A DNA stretch of 64,000 nt from Lichenostomus cassidix. Taxonomy: Eukaryota > Chordata > Aves > Passeriformes > Meliphagidae. The stretch is from assembly GCA_008360975.2 (NCBI GenBank), contig CM039211.1:18200943-18264942 (forward strand). The letters run 5' to 3'. The notes beneath the pieces are model-generated. The model searched no databases. It was not told the DNA's origin and saw only the letters and a list, made by a program, of their open reading frames with translations. The position numbers and the translations under genes are program-made. Within the stretch, counting starts at the first letter, position 1. Each line of letters opens with the position of its first letter. Shown here piece after piece: positions 1 to 12,195 of this stretch.

Positions 1-3000
1 AAATTAAAAGCAGAAGCACAGTCGGCAATTACAAAAGCTGTTTATACACTTGATTGTCTCATAGCATTTCAAGGCTGTATTCTCTTGATTGGCTAAGACA
101 GGAGTGAGATGTTATAAGCAGGTCTGCAGGTTGGTTTAGCGCCAGAAAACTGGTTCTTCTTGTAAGGAGGTCTTCTTTCCCCTATATTTATAGACATGAT
201 TTGCAATTTTTTTCCACAACAGGCAGGATAGGCTTTTTCACCAAACTTTTGTTGTCTCACCTGCTCTGACTGGACTGTCAGCAATTTCACAATGCTAGTG
301 GCACACATGCAATCCAGTTCATCCTAATTCAAGTCAGATCAAGAAACAAGCCAGGGTGTCTTCTTTGTCTTGGAACAGGGAGAACCAGAGGGCCTGCATT
401 CATTTTGGTGCTTGGAAAAGTAAAGGAAAGAGATTTGTTGGGCAGCTGTTATAAGGATAGTTACTTATGGAGCTGTGCTACCCATAAAATGCCTTTATGC
501 AGCACTTCAGGTGCCCGAATATGAGATTAGATTTTGGACTAAAATCCAAGGAAAACCTCTCCATTGCGTACGAATGTTGCAGTAGATATTCCTTGTGGTG
601 ATTCTTAAAGAGCTGTCCTCAACTGGTTCCTGCCTATCCTATGAGAGCTCCTTCTAAATGGCATGAGGTAAACCTAGTAGGACTATTTGTTTTTTTTTAT
701 TATAAATATTAAGATTTTAACAACACTTTGACATGTGTTGAATGGTTGGGTTGCACTCCATCTCTCCTAGCTCACTGCCTGGCAAACTCTGTCCTCAACT
801 GATAGACTTCCTACATGGGAAGAGAACAGCCCTCACAGGCCTACCTGACTGATCCTGCCACCTTTTGCTCTTGAAATTAGCATGGATGTCACGTTGCCTC
901 CTCAATTACAATATTTGATTTCTGTTTTCCCACTGTTTTGCTTCATTTAAACTCTGCACTGAGAACTATGTATTACACAGGTTTTAGTAATCTGGTATGT
1001 GCACTGTCATTCTTCTGTCCTATTGCATTCTACCCCCTGCATTTAGTATATACCCTGTGTAAGATGATTTGTACCATGGTGAGAATAATTTCAGAAATTC
1101 ACAGCAAACTAAGCATACTGCTGAATTCTGTGATGTAAAAGTATGGATGGTTTAAAACTGTGAAAGCTCTTGCTTATGCTGCTAGAAACTCTTTTATGCT
1201 GTGAAACAGACCATTTTTAAAAGACACAATAATTTCTGAGCCACTGAGCAAGTGATGCTTTGTATACCACCAACTGGAATACGTATTGCTAGCAAGAAAA
1301 TGGTTTATGATTATTTGTATGCAAATATCCATTTATTTTCATTTAGAACAGTAAACAATTATTCAGATAACCAATAGTGAGAGCAAGTAAATTTCCACCC
1401 AAATAGCTTTTGTTTTTACTTGAGAAGAAAAACGAAGGAATTTTGATAATGTGTGATGTGTTTACTAAAGTAGTGTCTCTGTTTCTGGCTTTAAATGGGG
1501 ACTTGCAATTAAACAGCTTCAGAGGAAGGCATTAGAAATAAAGTAGCAAATATAGTTGAAAACTGATTTACTTTGGGAATGCCCAGAATGGTCAAATAAG
1601 AAGTGATGTCTTTATCCTGAAAGGCTCTGAGTGGTCTTTCTAAGACCTTTGCTACTTCAGGACTGAGCACTGAGAAGATAATTGAAGATGACCTTTCCTG
1701 ACAGAAGTAATAGTCCTGCATAGGTCTAGATAACCTGTTATTTTCCTTCCGCTGGAAGAGTCAGGTTTGGCTACTCATCCTGGAAGCTGGGCAGGCAATT
1801 TGGTAGCATGACCAGGACAGACTGTGAATCCTGAGCCACTGTGTATTATTCATAGAGACAAAATTCTATTTTACCATTCCAGTTGTGCAATTTGAACATG
1901 TGGTTTTTTTTCTGTGAGGACAACTCACTTCATGGAGAACTAGTACAGGCTTTACGCAATATGGAAAGACATCATTTGAGCTTAACTTATGTTGGGAGAT
2001 GAAATTTCATGCAATACTACTCTCTTGCTGTGCAGGACTGTAGGGTTGATCCCTGCCATCCTTCTAATATGTCAGCTTACATTCAGGAAAAGCTGTAAAC
2101 AAGTGTATTTAGAAGAAGAAGCATCAAAATAAAACCCCGCTTCCTTTTTGGAATTTGGTATTTTCAATACACAATGAAAGAAACCTATCAATATCAATTC
2201 AGCATCAGATCACTTAAAATGAAGTATCAAATAAGAGCAAACCAATGAAAAAAAAATTAGTAAAATATTTCCTGAAAGTACTTTTCTTTTCAATGCTTTT
2301 CTCATTAAGGTAACAGTCTCCTTGGGAAAAAGGCCAATAATAAGAAAAAAGGTGTTTGCTAAACTTCTGGAAAAAAACATATCTAAACCTGCCTTCCTTC
2401 TGGCTTTGATGGCACATATAATTAAGAACAGCAAAGGCTTGGTATTGACAGGAGACTCATTAGAAAAGAAATATGATTAAACCCAAGATTTATTGAAAAT
2501 GATTCAAAACTTCAGGAAGCTATCTTTAGTGTGTGCAAATTAAGGTCTGCTGTTCTGGTGAATTGACAGGACTGTACCATGCAGCAGAAATACAGAGGCA
2601 GAACTCAAAATAGTATCTACCACTGCTCATTCTTACTCTCATTATAACATGGCCTGAGGCCTAGAGGACAACTTTTATATTTCTTCTATTTTTTTTCTTC
2701 TCAGACCATAACGAGCTTTGTAGATTTGTGCTGTAATGAAAGTGTTTGAAATTGATTTGACTACTACTGTTACAAAGTTCCAGATCAAAGAATTCAGCAT
2801 CCACCCAAAATGGGGTTAAAATGTCCTTTTAAAATGGCTTTGAATAAGAAATACAACCCCCATCAGGCCCATTGATCCCATCATGTTTATTGTGGCTAAT
2901 TGTAAATCATTCACAAACTACCAGATGGTGCTGGATGAGTTTGAGAATCATTATTTTGAGGACTATTCTGAGTTCTGATTTAATTTCAATCTCATTCCAC

Positions 3001-5077
3001 AATGTTTTTACATTTTTCCTATCACAGTCATGGGCACCCTCCCATGCTAATTTGTAAAATGAATTTTACTGAATACCATCTAATCTTATTGCCATAGTTA
3101 CAACCAAGAAATCAAAGATTGCTACGCTGAGCTGAAAATAGCTGACTTGATACAAGGAAGGGGACAGATTCTTATGCAAACCTCTGCACTCAAATACAAT
3201 CTCTTATTCAAAGAACAATAGAAAATTTGATCTCTGGAAGCATTGACTTCTACTGTATTTTCATTCTAGCAATGATCTGCAAAAAAGATCAAATGAAATA
3301 CATAAAAGGGATGGGACAAAGAGAGCACTGGCTCCAAATAGTTATCATATGTGTTGTTTGCTGATAGGAAAAAGAAAATCAGTAGCAGAAGTACTTATTT
3401 TGTTAAAGCCCACAGTTGTTAACAACTAAGTCCTGCTGGCTGCAGCAACAGTCACAAAACCTTTCCATCAAGTCTGCTCTGGAAGATACTTTAGAGAAGT
3501 AGCAGGAAGGGACTGTTTGAAGCCAGGGCTTTTGGCTTTTGAGCTGTTGCTGTTTTCTGTGCTATCTCTTTATACTTTCAGATAGCATAGGCATTTTTTT
3601 ATGTTATGAATATAGGATGCAAAATTTTTATCACTTATTACTCCAAATACCCTTGACTCAAATGGGGAAATTGTTAGAGATATATGGACAAAATGCTCTC
3701 TATCTCTGGAATTTGTCCTCTGTGCAAGGACTTTCTGAAGTGACTCTATCTGGTAATCCCAGGGTACAGAGAAAGGATTTTGTACTGGGCCAGTAGCTTA
3801 TACAAGAGTAGCAACTCCTGAATCCACCAAAGACCCTCTCACTACAACTCTATACAGACATAAATGAGTCTTAGTACTTTCTTCAGGGCTAGTAAAGTAA
3901 AAATATGATGGGGGAAGAATGCACAGTGAAAGAAAACAGAGGGAAAAGAGAGAAGGGTTTGAAAGAAAGGAAAGTGCAGAGAGGACAATCAAATCTATCT
4001 GAGAGAAAAAAAAAAAGAAGAAGGGGGAGAAGTCTTAAAGAGAAACTAAAGTGATAGAGAAAACCAAATAAAAACAAACAGCTGAAGGCAATCAGCATTT
4101 TCAGAAAAAGAGAGGGAGTGTGTAATAAACACATGAGGCAGAGTAATAATGAAAAAACCCTCAATTCACCCAACAGTTGGAAGAAGGAAAATAGACTTTA
4201 GGTTGTTCTTACAGAGTTTGAATTTAAAATCTATTAGCATTGCCATATGTAAGATGCTATGCCTTTTTTTTTTCTGGGTGAAAGAAATCTCATTTTATTG
4301 AATAGAATAATCTGACAAATATATGAAGTGTTACAAGTTTTAATACGCTGCTTTACTCATGAACAGGAAAGAAAATTTTACACTTAATCCTGAAAACAGG
4401 GAAAGCTGGAGGAATACAAGCCTTCCAAAAGGAGCTCACAAAGTCAAGCTCCATCTGTTACTGTTTTGGTCTTCTGCAATACTTCTGACCTCTCCAATAC
4501 TCTCTTGTTCTACTCCTTTCTAGCTTTTTGCCAGACCAATACCAATCCTCCCGATGCCTCACAAACATCGCAGCTGAAAAAGAAGAAACGTTTAATCTGT
4601 GTATTTTAATGTAGCTTGATGCCACCTATGATAGCAGGGTCTGCACAGCATAGATATTAACTTAAATCACATCTTTGAACTTAGAAGAGTTCATACAGCT
4701 TCTCTCCCATGCAGAACTGTCTAATACACCTCTTGCTACTGTTTCCTGTAACCTGAGATGTTAGACCACTTACTGTCCTCAGTGGATGAACAGTAATCAC
4801 AACTGCAGTCTTTCAGCATTTAGGCAGTTGCTCTGAAAATATTCCCAGTGCAGAAGGATAGAATTCTACCATAGGTTGACCTCAACTACCCAGACCCATC
4901 CCCACAAGAGGCAGTTCAGTAAAGATTTTCCTTTTATTAGGAAACTTGGGGGTTTTTGTGCATGGGTGGTAATGCTCCTTCTGTAGAAGACTAGAAGTGA
5001 AGGGAGTAATGTGTATGCCTCAAACACTGATAGCCAGACAGCTGTGGAGCCAAACAAGGATTTTTGATAATAACACT
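1..5077. other. Unique AT-rich non-coding sequence
   Basis: I see no gene. Open frames on both strands are short (under about 100 codons up to 4865), and none resembles a known protein. There is no CpG-rich promoter-like patch. Small low-complexity pieces are a T-run at about 690-698, a T-run at 4264-4273 and the purine-rich patch listed separately. A minus-strand frame of 162 codons at 4866-5354 overlaps the start of the next element and is best explained as chance. Confidence 0.6.
3927..4051. repeat. Purine-rich (GA) low-complexity tract
   Basis: The plus strand is almost all A and G here, with runs such as AAAGAGAGAAGGG and a 12-A run followed by GAAGAAGGGGG. It is imperfect and has no fixed period. 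The minus-strand frames across it are rich in Phe, Leu and Ser only because of this composition. Confidence 0.6.
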
Positions 5078-5680
5078 GTGAGAAAGAACAGGATGTGGCT
5101 GAAGAAGGGGCCACATGGAGGTAGGGCAGCACTTTTCTGGGACCAATATCCTTGCTCTGGATCCTGGACAAAAGCACAACACAGTACAGTGCACGTGCAG
5201 GAATGAGGTCAAGAAGTGAACATGGACTGTTGACCAAGGCTAACCCTCTTAGGGGGGATCGAGACCACTGAAGACACCCAAAGATCTCTGAACAATTTCC
5301 ACACAGGTCTAGAAGAACAGACTGCTTATGGTAACTAATTTGCACACAAAGCAAGAAACTTATCTCCAGGATGGTTAAAACTTGTTTGTAAAAAGATACC
5401 CATGTGAAGCCCAGGCATGTGTACAGCTCAGAATTCTGGACACTCCATCAGCTGGATCGATGTTTCTTCCTTTCTTTCTCTTCCTCCTTTTTAATTAATT
5501 TTTCTCTCTCTCCCTCTTGCCTTTCACCATACCTCTTTATCCAAAACCCACTGCCATGTGTTTATATAGGAGGCCAGGGTCTAACTTACACTGATTTCTA
5601 TGATAAGTGTGTTATTTTCTAATAAAACTTTGTAAGCTTTTGCAGATCCTCTGACTTTTGTTGCCCCTTCTAACAACAAG
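5078..5680 (+). mobile_element. ERVL-like LTR, plus orientation, boundaries approximate
   Basis: What is seen: a pyrimidine-rich stretch at about 5464-5525, a TATA-type box (TTATATAGG) at 5562-5570, and a polyadenylation signal AATAAA at 5621-5626 followed by a T/G-rich stretch. This is the promoter, R-region and polyadenylation order of a retroviral LTR. From memory, the text from the GGTCTAGAAGAACAGACTGC segment through the AATAAA resembles ERVL-class LTRs common in birds. I cannot fix the ends. TGTGAG at 5078 and the CA near 5678 are plausible termini, but I found no convincing 5-bp target duplication. No gag, pol or env remnant follows, so it is probably a solo LTR. An alternative is a 3' LTR with a short internal piece upstream of about 5230, where AGGGGGGA could be a polypurine tract. 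Confidence 0.55.
5562..5626 (+). promoter_or_regulatory. LTR TATA box and polyadenylation signal
   Basis: TTATATAGG at 5562-5570 and AATAAA at 5621-5626 are spaced as the core promoter and 3' processing signal of an LTR. They belong to the element above. Whether they still act is unknown. Confidence 0.45.
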
Positions 5681-6459
5681 CATCTCTGAATCTTGGGTGC
5701 TCCCTTCCCCTTAAGGGTGTGATGGAACTCCGAGATAATGATCAGTGTGTTTTGAGCAAATATTAAGAGCTGTGAAAGGAAGTATCTCCTAAAAACATTT
5801 TCTGTAGGTACTGCTCTCTGGTAAAACTCAAACCTGTGTGGAGAATACCTGTATTAGCACAGAGGACAAGAAGTACTAGTTAAGACCTCAATACTGTGGG
5901 TAAAAGTCATGTTCTACTGTCCTGGAAGAAGTACAAACTAGATCTCCTGGCCCAAATGTCACTTTGCTCCCCTCTCATCTGGTTCAGCCTGGACTATCTA
6001 CTGCCATTAGTGTCCTGCAAGGACAAAGCAAATCCCCTGCCCCTCACCAGTAAGCCTTTCTCCTCTGGCAGTGTTAGCCCTGTTAGCAAATGACTCCTCG
6101 AGGGTTTAGAAATGAGATATCTGGTTTCTTAGCTGACATTCATTGCTCAAAGCAACAGATACGCAATACCATAGGCCAGGTAGGGTTGGGAGTGTCCTCT
6201 GAATGTCCAGTTTCTCCTCAAAGTAGAACCATTTTCAAAGATATTTTACACTGTGCTCGTACTTCTGTTGTTTCCATGAAATGTTTGGAACCTCCTGTAA
6301 GGTAGGGTACAGGCTTTGTTCAAATGTTTGTACAAGTGTTTTGTTGAAGTGTTTGTTGGATAGAAAAGTCTTTAGAACTCAGTATTACTGAATCCCAGTC
6401 TTGCCTGTCTTCTACTGTTCTGATAGTTGTGTGTGGTTAAAGGATATCCTGTTCAGTGA

Positions 6460-6831
6460 CTGTTAGCCTCTGTGGCTTCCTGTTTAAACCAGCTGGATAT
6501 TTTTGATTGGGAAACAATTAACCTAAGAGGAACACTTGGTGGTCTACGAGAAATAGCTAATATTTTCAATAGAGGCATTTCAGACCTGTTGCAGGGCAGA
6601 AAGGCCTTGCAAAGTGAGGGCCTTGTTGGCCTTGTAAAATCCTTGCTCACTTCTGTTAGTTTGGCTAACTAGAAAAGAATTCTGGGAATAACTCAGCTAA
6701 AGTAGAGGTGAAAAACATGTTACATAATTGTGAAACAATTATTAGAACCAGTAAGTGCTCTCACCGTAGGGCTCGTGGTTGGTTACACCTGATGCCTGTT
6801 CCTATCATGGTCTATGGTGGTTGGTTAAGCA
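6460..6831 (+). other. Unexplained open stretch, possibly an old element fragment
   Basis: A frame is open from 6460 to the stop at 6670-6672, about 70 codons. The same frame resumes after several stops with a hydrophobic stretch near 6757-6790 (ALTVGLVVGYT). The first part reads as an amphipathic, leucine- and glycine-rich helix (NLRGTLGGLREIANIF) with one Cys and one Trp. The minus strand is also open over most of the same interval (6453-6650). CpG sites are somewhat commoner at about 6764-6935 than nearby, which can mark a younger insertion. A hydrophobic stretch following a helical one is a feature of many membrane or envelope-type proteins, but I cannot match it to any family. Chance remains the simplest reading. 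Confidence 0.2.
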
Positions 6832-9800
6832 CATTTGTTGTGCCTCACAAGTATGGAAACTCATAACAAACTAACAGCTGAAGTTGTGCAAAGCGTCTTC
6901 ACCATACCATTGTGGAGATTGTGTGTTCAACGCCACAAAGACCCTCTTGAAATTTTGTGTACATGAGTTGCTGTGTAGGTCTTTTTAGCACACTGACAAT
7001 GAAAACAATTAAAAAGCACTATGTGCCAAAAACCTCAAGACAACATAATTGCAATTTTATTCAGGGAGTTTTACTCAGCTGAGATGGATTTATGGTACAA
7101 AGTGAACAAATGAAGGCTATTTCACTGTTTCAGTAGCAATATTTGTGCTCCATTTAGTTTATTTTGAAATTTCATCTCCGTTATTGCGTAGGCCAAACAC
7201 AAGTATTTGTGTAAAGATACAATGAGAAGAAGCTTCAGGATGATTCTGGCAGTAGCCACCACATCACATTATTTATTTCCATTTTTAGCTGAACTGGACA
7301 AGATATTCTGAGTTCAGTTCAAACATCAACCCACTCTCCCTGCGTAATCTGCCATGGTGCTAACTTAGTTGATACACTGGTGAGATAGCTGTCGTTTTGC
7401 GTAAATAGATTTTGCATCCAGGCATTGTTCTTACTCATTTCAGGGAAGCACTACAGCAAGTGACATTGGGCTGTAACAATGTTCTTTTATTCTGCTTTTT
7501 ATATAATCAAGTGTCAGCTTGTTTTCAGTTCAGAAATTGTCAAGTGTTCTAAGTGTGTCAGAGATATTTCCTCTCACCTAACAAACAAGGTTCTTAGTAA
7601 ATGCCTGAGTTTGGAAATAGGTATGTTCTTTCCTTGCCTTCTGAAATTGTGATTATTGAATGAGAAGGAAATATCAGAGGCTAGCAAGCTGGCAAACTTA
7701 AGGTCAGTTTCTGGTTAAGTTTTGAGATGACGTGACAGTCAAGGAACAGAAGGAAGAGCTACAAGGACAGTCAAGTATTTTGCTTACAGAACTATTGAGA
7801 AAACAAGAACTTTTGGGAGATAGTTGTGGCTCCATAAATACTTGATGTTTATTGGGTTTCTTTGAAAAAGGGGGAGTTCTTGTTTCAGAAGGGCAGGATA
7901 AAAACAAGATTCAGGGGACACTTTCTCTCTTATTGGACACCTAATTTGGGGATACTTGCCTTACTGTCTAGCTCTTGTGCATCCCTTCAAAGTACTCAGA
8001 CTGTTGTGTTCATCAATCATATCATGAAAATACTTAACTACTTTGAGAAGCTTTTGCAACTAATCTCATTTTTCACAGATTTCTTCCTTAGGTGTCCACC
8101 AGATTAAAAAAAAAATAAAGCTACTTCTATTTTAAAAGAAGTGCCTGTGGAAGCACTATATTTATCAGCACATCTTTTCAAGGAGTCAAAGTCAAGGGAA
8201 GTCTCATGCACAAATTTTTTTAAAGAGATCATATAACTGGCTTTCAGTTAAATTTTAGAATTTTTGTTCATACTACATTTTTCTGCCATCACAACCTCAA
8301 CAAATAATGCTTACTTTTTAAAAAGCTGTTGATTTAGTTGCCACTAGTCAAACGTAGTACTCTTTTCCATCTTCTTTCAATCAAAACTTTCCAAATACTT
8401 TTCTTGTTGTGACTGAATTGTGTACATAAATCTATTTCAAAGATTCAGCTTCTTTGAATCTACAGCAATCATGCCAATAGAACTGTTGGAATGTCTCCAG
8501 ATGGTAAATGCCAAAGAACCTTATGCCAGGTTGATGTGCCCTTTTTTTTTTTCTTTTAATGAATATGAATATTTGCTGCATAAAACGGTCTGAGTAATCT
8601 AAGGCTTGTTGAACATCCTCTATACCATGCATTCTGCTCAAGCCATGTCAAGTACACCATGGCACTCCTGTAGATATTAATGGCATAGCACTGTAAAAAA
8701 TGTTCTTAAGTTATTTCAATTCCCTGTGATATAGTAATTAACAGTTCTGAGAAGAGATGAGCAGATGTGCTGAGGACTTACCCAAATGCTTATTGATATC
8801 CAAAGAAGAAAAATTGCTTTTGATTCATATAGGTATTGGATGAGACTTTTAATAAATGCTAATGGAAAATGAATAGCAGCTAAGTCTATTAAGATTTGCT
8901 TTGCTTTCTTTATATGATCAGAAGGAGATTTTCTCTGCCAGCAATAGAAATCCAGGCTTATGTGTAGAGTTAGGCACAGGCAACCCAGATAGTGCTATGC
9001 TGCCACATGAAGAGACTTCAACAGATGGATATAGGGTTGCCAAAAACATACATCTGCCCAAACTGAGAAAGCACGTTAAACAGAATACATCCACAGCAGT
9101 GAAATGCTGATGAGAAGGAATCTGTGTTGAAACAGCATTTCACAGGACAATGGAAAGTGAGAAGTAATTTTATGAAACCACTTCCATTTGCAGTGACATA
9201 TCCTGGCTCTGTTGTTGTATTACCCACTTCCTGTAAATATGTGTTTACTGCAGTCCTTCCACAGTGAAAGAGAAAGGTCACACAGGGCACTGAACACTTT
9301 TTATCCTATTAATTCTTCTGTGGAGATATAACAGAGTGAAACAGATCAAAGGTACATGAGCATGAGTGTTTGAGGGGCGCTCAGTGAACTTCGTGGAGAG
9401 CAGGTGTTGGCTGCACCAGGCACATTAGAAACCTCTTGTCTGTGCGTTTGACATCTCCCCATAATATGAAATATATGGACATTTTTTCAGGATTTAGTAT
9501 TGCTTTGCTTAGAGGAGTGATGAATTATTTGAACAGTAGAGTGACTCACTGAACTTCAAAGTGGTGACAAAATTTTGAAAGGGATGTTATCTTGATCCTT
9601 AAGATTTTAGTCAGTCTCTATTAAGAGAGATCAAGGGACAGTTTATTCAGCTTTGCCCTAAACTTTCTCTGGTGCATTTAGCATTTATCATCACCAACAG
9701 GAGACATACACTGTTAGATGGACCTCAGGGCTGATTTGATATGACAAATGGTGTCCTTTTGTGTATCTATACTGAATAGGAAACTAGATTGGTGAAAAGA

Positions 9801-10049
9801 AAAGGAAGATAGCATGTCTGTAAGAGACCTAAATGAATACCAAAAATGAAATAATTTTTTAAAGACTCCATTTCTAAAGGAATTTAACTCAACCATGTGC
9901 GTAATTTTGTGCATCTTACACACATACCGAAACATTTGTGAGAAATCTAAGAACATTTGCTAAAAAAAAAGTCAGGTATCATCTCTGGCTTTTCATACAT
10001 GAAAAATCAGATACAAGATGACTAATTACAGAACTGTTTCAAATGCTGA

Positions 10050-10067
10050 CAAAGTGCATGCACTTTG
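10050..10067. repeat. 18-bp perfect palindrome
   Basis: CAAAGTGCA is followed directly by its reverse complement TGCACTTTG, with no spacer. The flanking bases do not extend the symmetry. It could be a binding site for a dimeric factor or simply chance. Confidence 0.85.
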
Positions 10068-12019
10068 ACCTGCTGGTTGAATAAGAATGCTGCAACTCAT
10101 TTGTGACCAGCTAAAAATCATCAATACCTCTTGTCATCAACAATGGCATCAAATTTCTCAGATTCTGCTACTAATTCTAATTTATATACACTGAATTGAA
10201 AGGCTCTGTTTTAAAATATGCTTATGAAGACAATAAAATCACACTTTTTATGTGGCAATCAAACTAATTTCTGACAGAGAAATGATGATAAGAAGGTGTT
10301 CACTGGGGTAAATATTGAAATTTATACAGAGCTTTACTGATAGAATTAAATGCAATTAAATTGATAAATGGTAACATTTACTGTCAGTAAAGGATCTTTT
10401 CAATAATTCTGCTAGATGCAGAAGAACTTTTTGCTTGAAAATATACATTCCAGATGGCTGTAATGTTTAAAAAATGTAGGACATTTGGGATGTTCATATG
10501 CACATTCCCTGTTTAGATAAAAGGAAGAGTGCTGATACTGACTTGTTCTATTAATCTACTGGGAGCAACACAGAAATATGGAGGTGTAAACTCAGAACGA
10601 ATCAGTACCCTTTGCCTATTGGTGACTGTTCATAGATTTTGAGCACTGTAAAAGCATGTAATGCAGCTGGTGAAATGCACTGTTTGGAAGATAATGTCAA
10701 AAAGAGACTGTCACTAACAGATGAAGGTGGGTAAGGTTTCGTATAATACTGGGACAGCAGTTGAAACAACCATTTCCTGTTTCTTTGATGACTTCTTTGA
10801 TAAAGAAGTTGTGTCCCATTTGAATAAATGTTCTGGCAGGCAATTCACCCAAAGAAAAAAATCAACTTTTTTGTCAGATGAAGGAAATACTTCTCTGACC
10901 AGTGAAGGTGTAAGCAGGCTATTGATGACACCATTGAGGTGATCCTGGTAAAAGTGTGAGAGGGAAATAGTGTTTTATTTTCTGTTACAATATGATTTGG
11001 GAGCTTGTCTCTTTTAGGACGAAACTGGTTTAAACTTCATAACAATTCTCTTTCAGAAATCCCGCTGACTGATCCAAGTGTCAGAGGGTATCTTATCCCT
11101 CTTAAGCATTGCATTACCTTTGTAGCACAGAGATTAGGAAATCAAGTCCTTTCTATTTCTCTAGCATGGGTATTTTGTTCTTTATTTCTCAATCCCAGCC
11201 TTTTTTTTTTCAGTGTGCTTTTTACAATAAAGAATTTGGTGCTCCATGATGTGAAGAATGACTCCTTTGTCTCTTTGCCTCTGTTTTGTTCTTGGGCTGA
11301 GCTGCTCAAATGTGCTTTCATATGTTGATGAGCTCATGGGCTTGATGACTTAAATAAGGAAAAAAAAAGGAATGGGCTGATGAACAAGATTACATATAAA
11401 AATCAAGAGATACAATTTAATTTAAAGGTTCCATCACTACGGATTATTGAGAAATACTGCTGTTCATAATGAATTTGCTTAGTATTCATAGGATGTGACA
11501 TACATTTCCATAGATTATACTCTTGTGAGATATAGCCTCACTTAAATGTTGGCTATTCCTACTGAATGAATTTAAATAAACAGTTTTATCAAATGGTGAA
11601 TTCCATCTATTGCCAAGTGTTTCAACTATAATTGTTATGCTTGACTAACCAGATATTTATCTCCTCTCTGCTACAGAAGTGACTGACCTCCTGCATAAAC
11701 ATGTGTAATTTATCTTGGGATTACAGCTAATCAGGAGGCTTCTGCACTCTGCTTCTCCTTTATTTTCTTTCTTCCCCAAATGTTTTTCTTAGATATTTTT
11801 TCTGTGTTAAAAATTATGAGAAAACGTAGGACAAATGTTTAGGGAGTTTTTGTAAGCATCATTAAAGTGTATATTTACTAAGGTGTTCTCTCTCTGATTT
11901 CCACCCATTGCTACCAGGAGTCTGCAGTACCTTGCTGGTTAATTGGAGAAACATTACTTGAAATGCTCCTATAACATCTTAGAGCAAGTAAAGCAAGTCA
12001 CACTAAGGTAATTCTAACT

Positions 12020-12195
12020 GTTGGCTAAGATCTTGTGTCTTTTGTTGGCTAAGATAATTTCCTTTTCCTTTTCCTTTTTTTCCGTTTCCTTTTCCTTTTT
12101 CTTTTTCCCTTTTCCATTTTCCCTTTTCCCTTTTCCCTTTTCCCTTTCCCTTTCCCTTTCCCTTTCCCTTTCCCTTTCCCCCTTTCTTTTTCTCC
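12020..12195 (+). repeat. Pyrimidine tract (CCTTTT / CCCTTTT / CCCTTT)n with flanking direct repeat
   Basis: From about 12060 to 12195 the plus strand is nearly pure pyrimidine. The unit changes along the tract: first CCTTTT-type, then CCCTTTT, then CCCTTT repeated about nine times up to 12180. Interruptions are few (a G at 12084 and an A at 12116). Just before it, the 12-mer GTTGGCTAAGAT occurs twice (12020-12031 and 12044-12055), 24 bp apart. Long mirror-symmetric pyrimidine tracts of this kind can form triplex (H-DNA) and tend to vary in length. Confidence 0.9.

Larger units (their letters stand above)
5681..12019. other. Unique non-coding sequence
   Basis: I see no gene. The open frames are short and unrecognised. 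The stretch 10721-10942 (73 codons) and the one at 11005-11328 (107 codons, ending after a T-run and an AATAAA at about 11227) look like chance frames; the second could be an old LTR or transcript end, but nothing else supports that. An 18-bp palindrome (10050-10067) and an unexplained open stretch (6460-6831) are listed separately. Confidence 0.55.

Noticed and set aside
4866..5354. Longest minus-strand frame in its area (162 codons)
   Set aside because: No recognisable domain; it partly overlaps the ERVL-like LTR on the other strand, and several overlapping frames are open here. Best read as chance.
11005..11340. Possible LTR or transcript 3' end with AATAAA at about 11227
   Set aside because: No TATA box, no TG...CA ends and no family resemblance that I could support.
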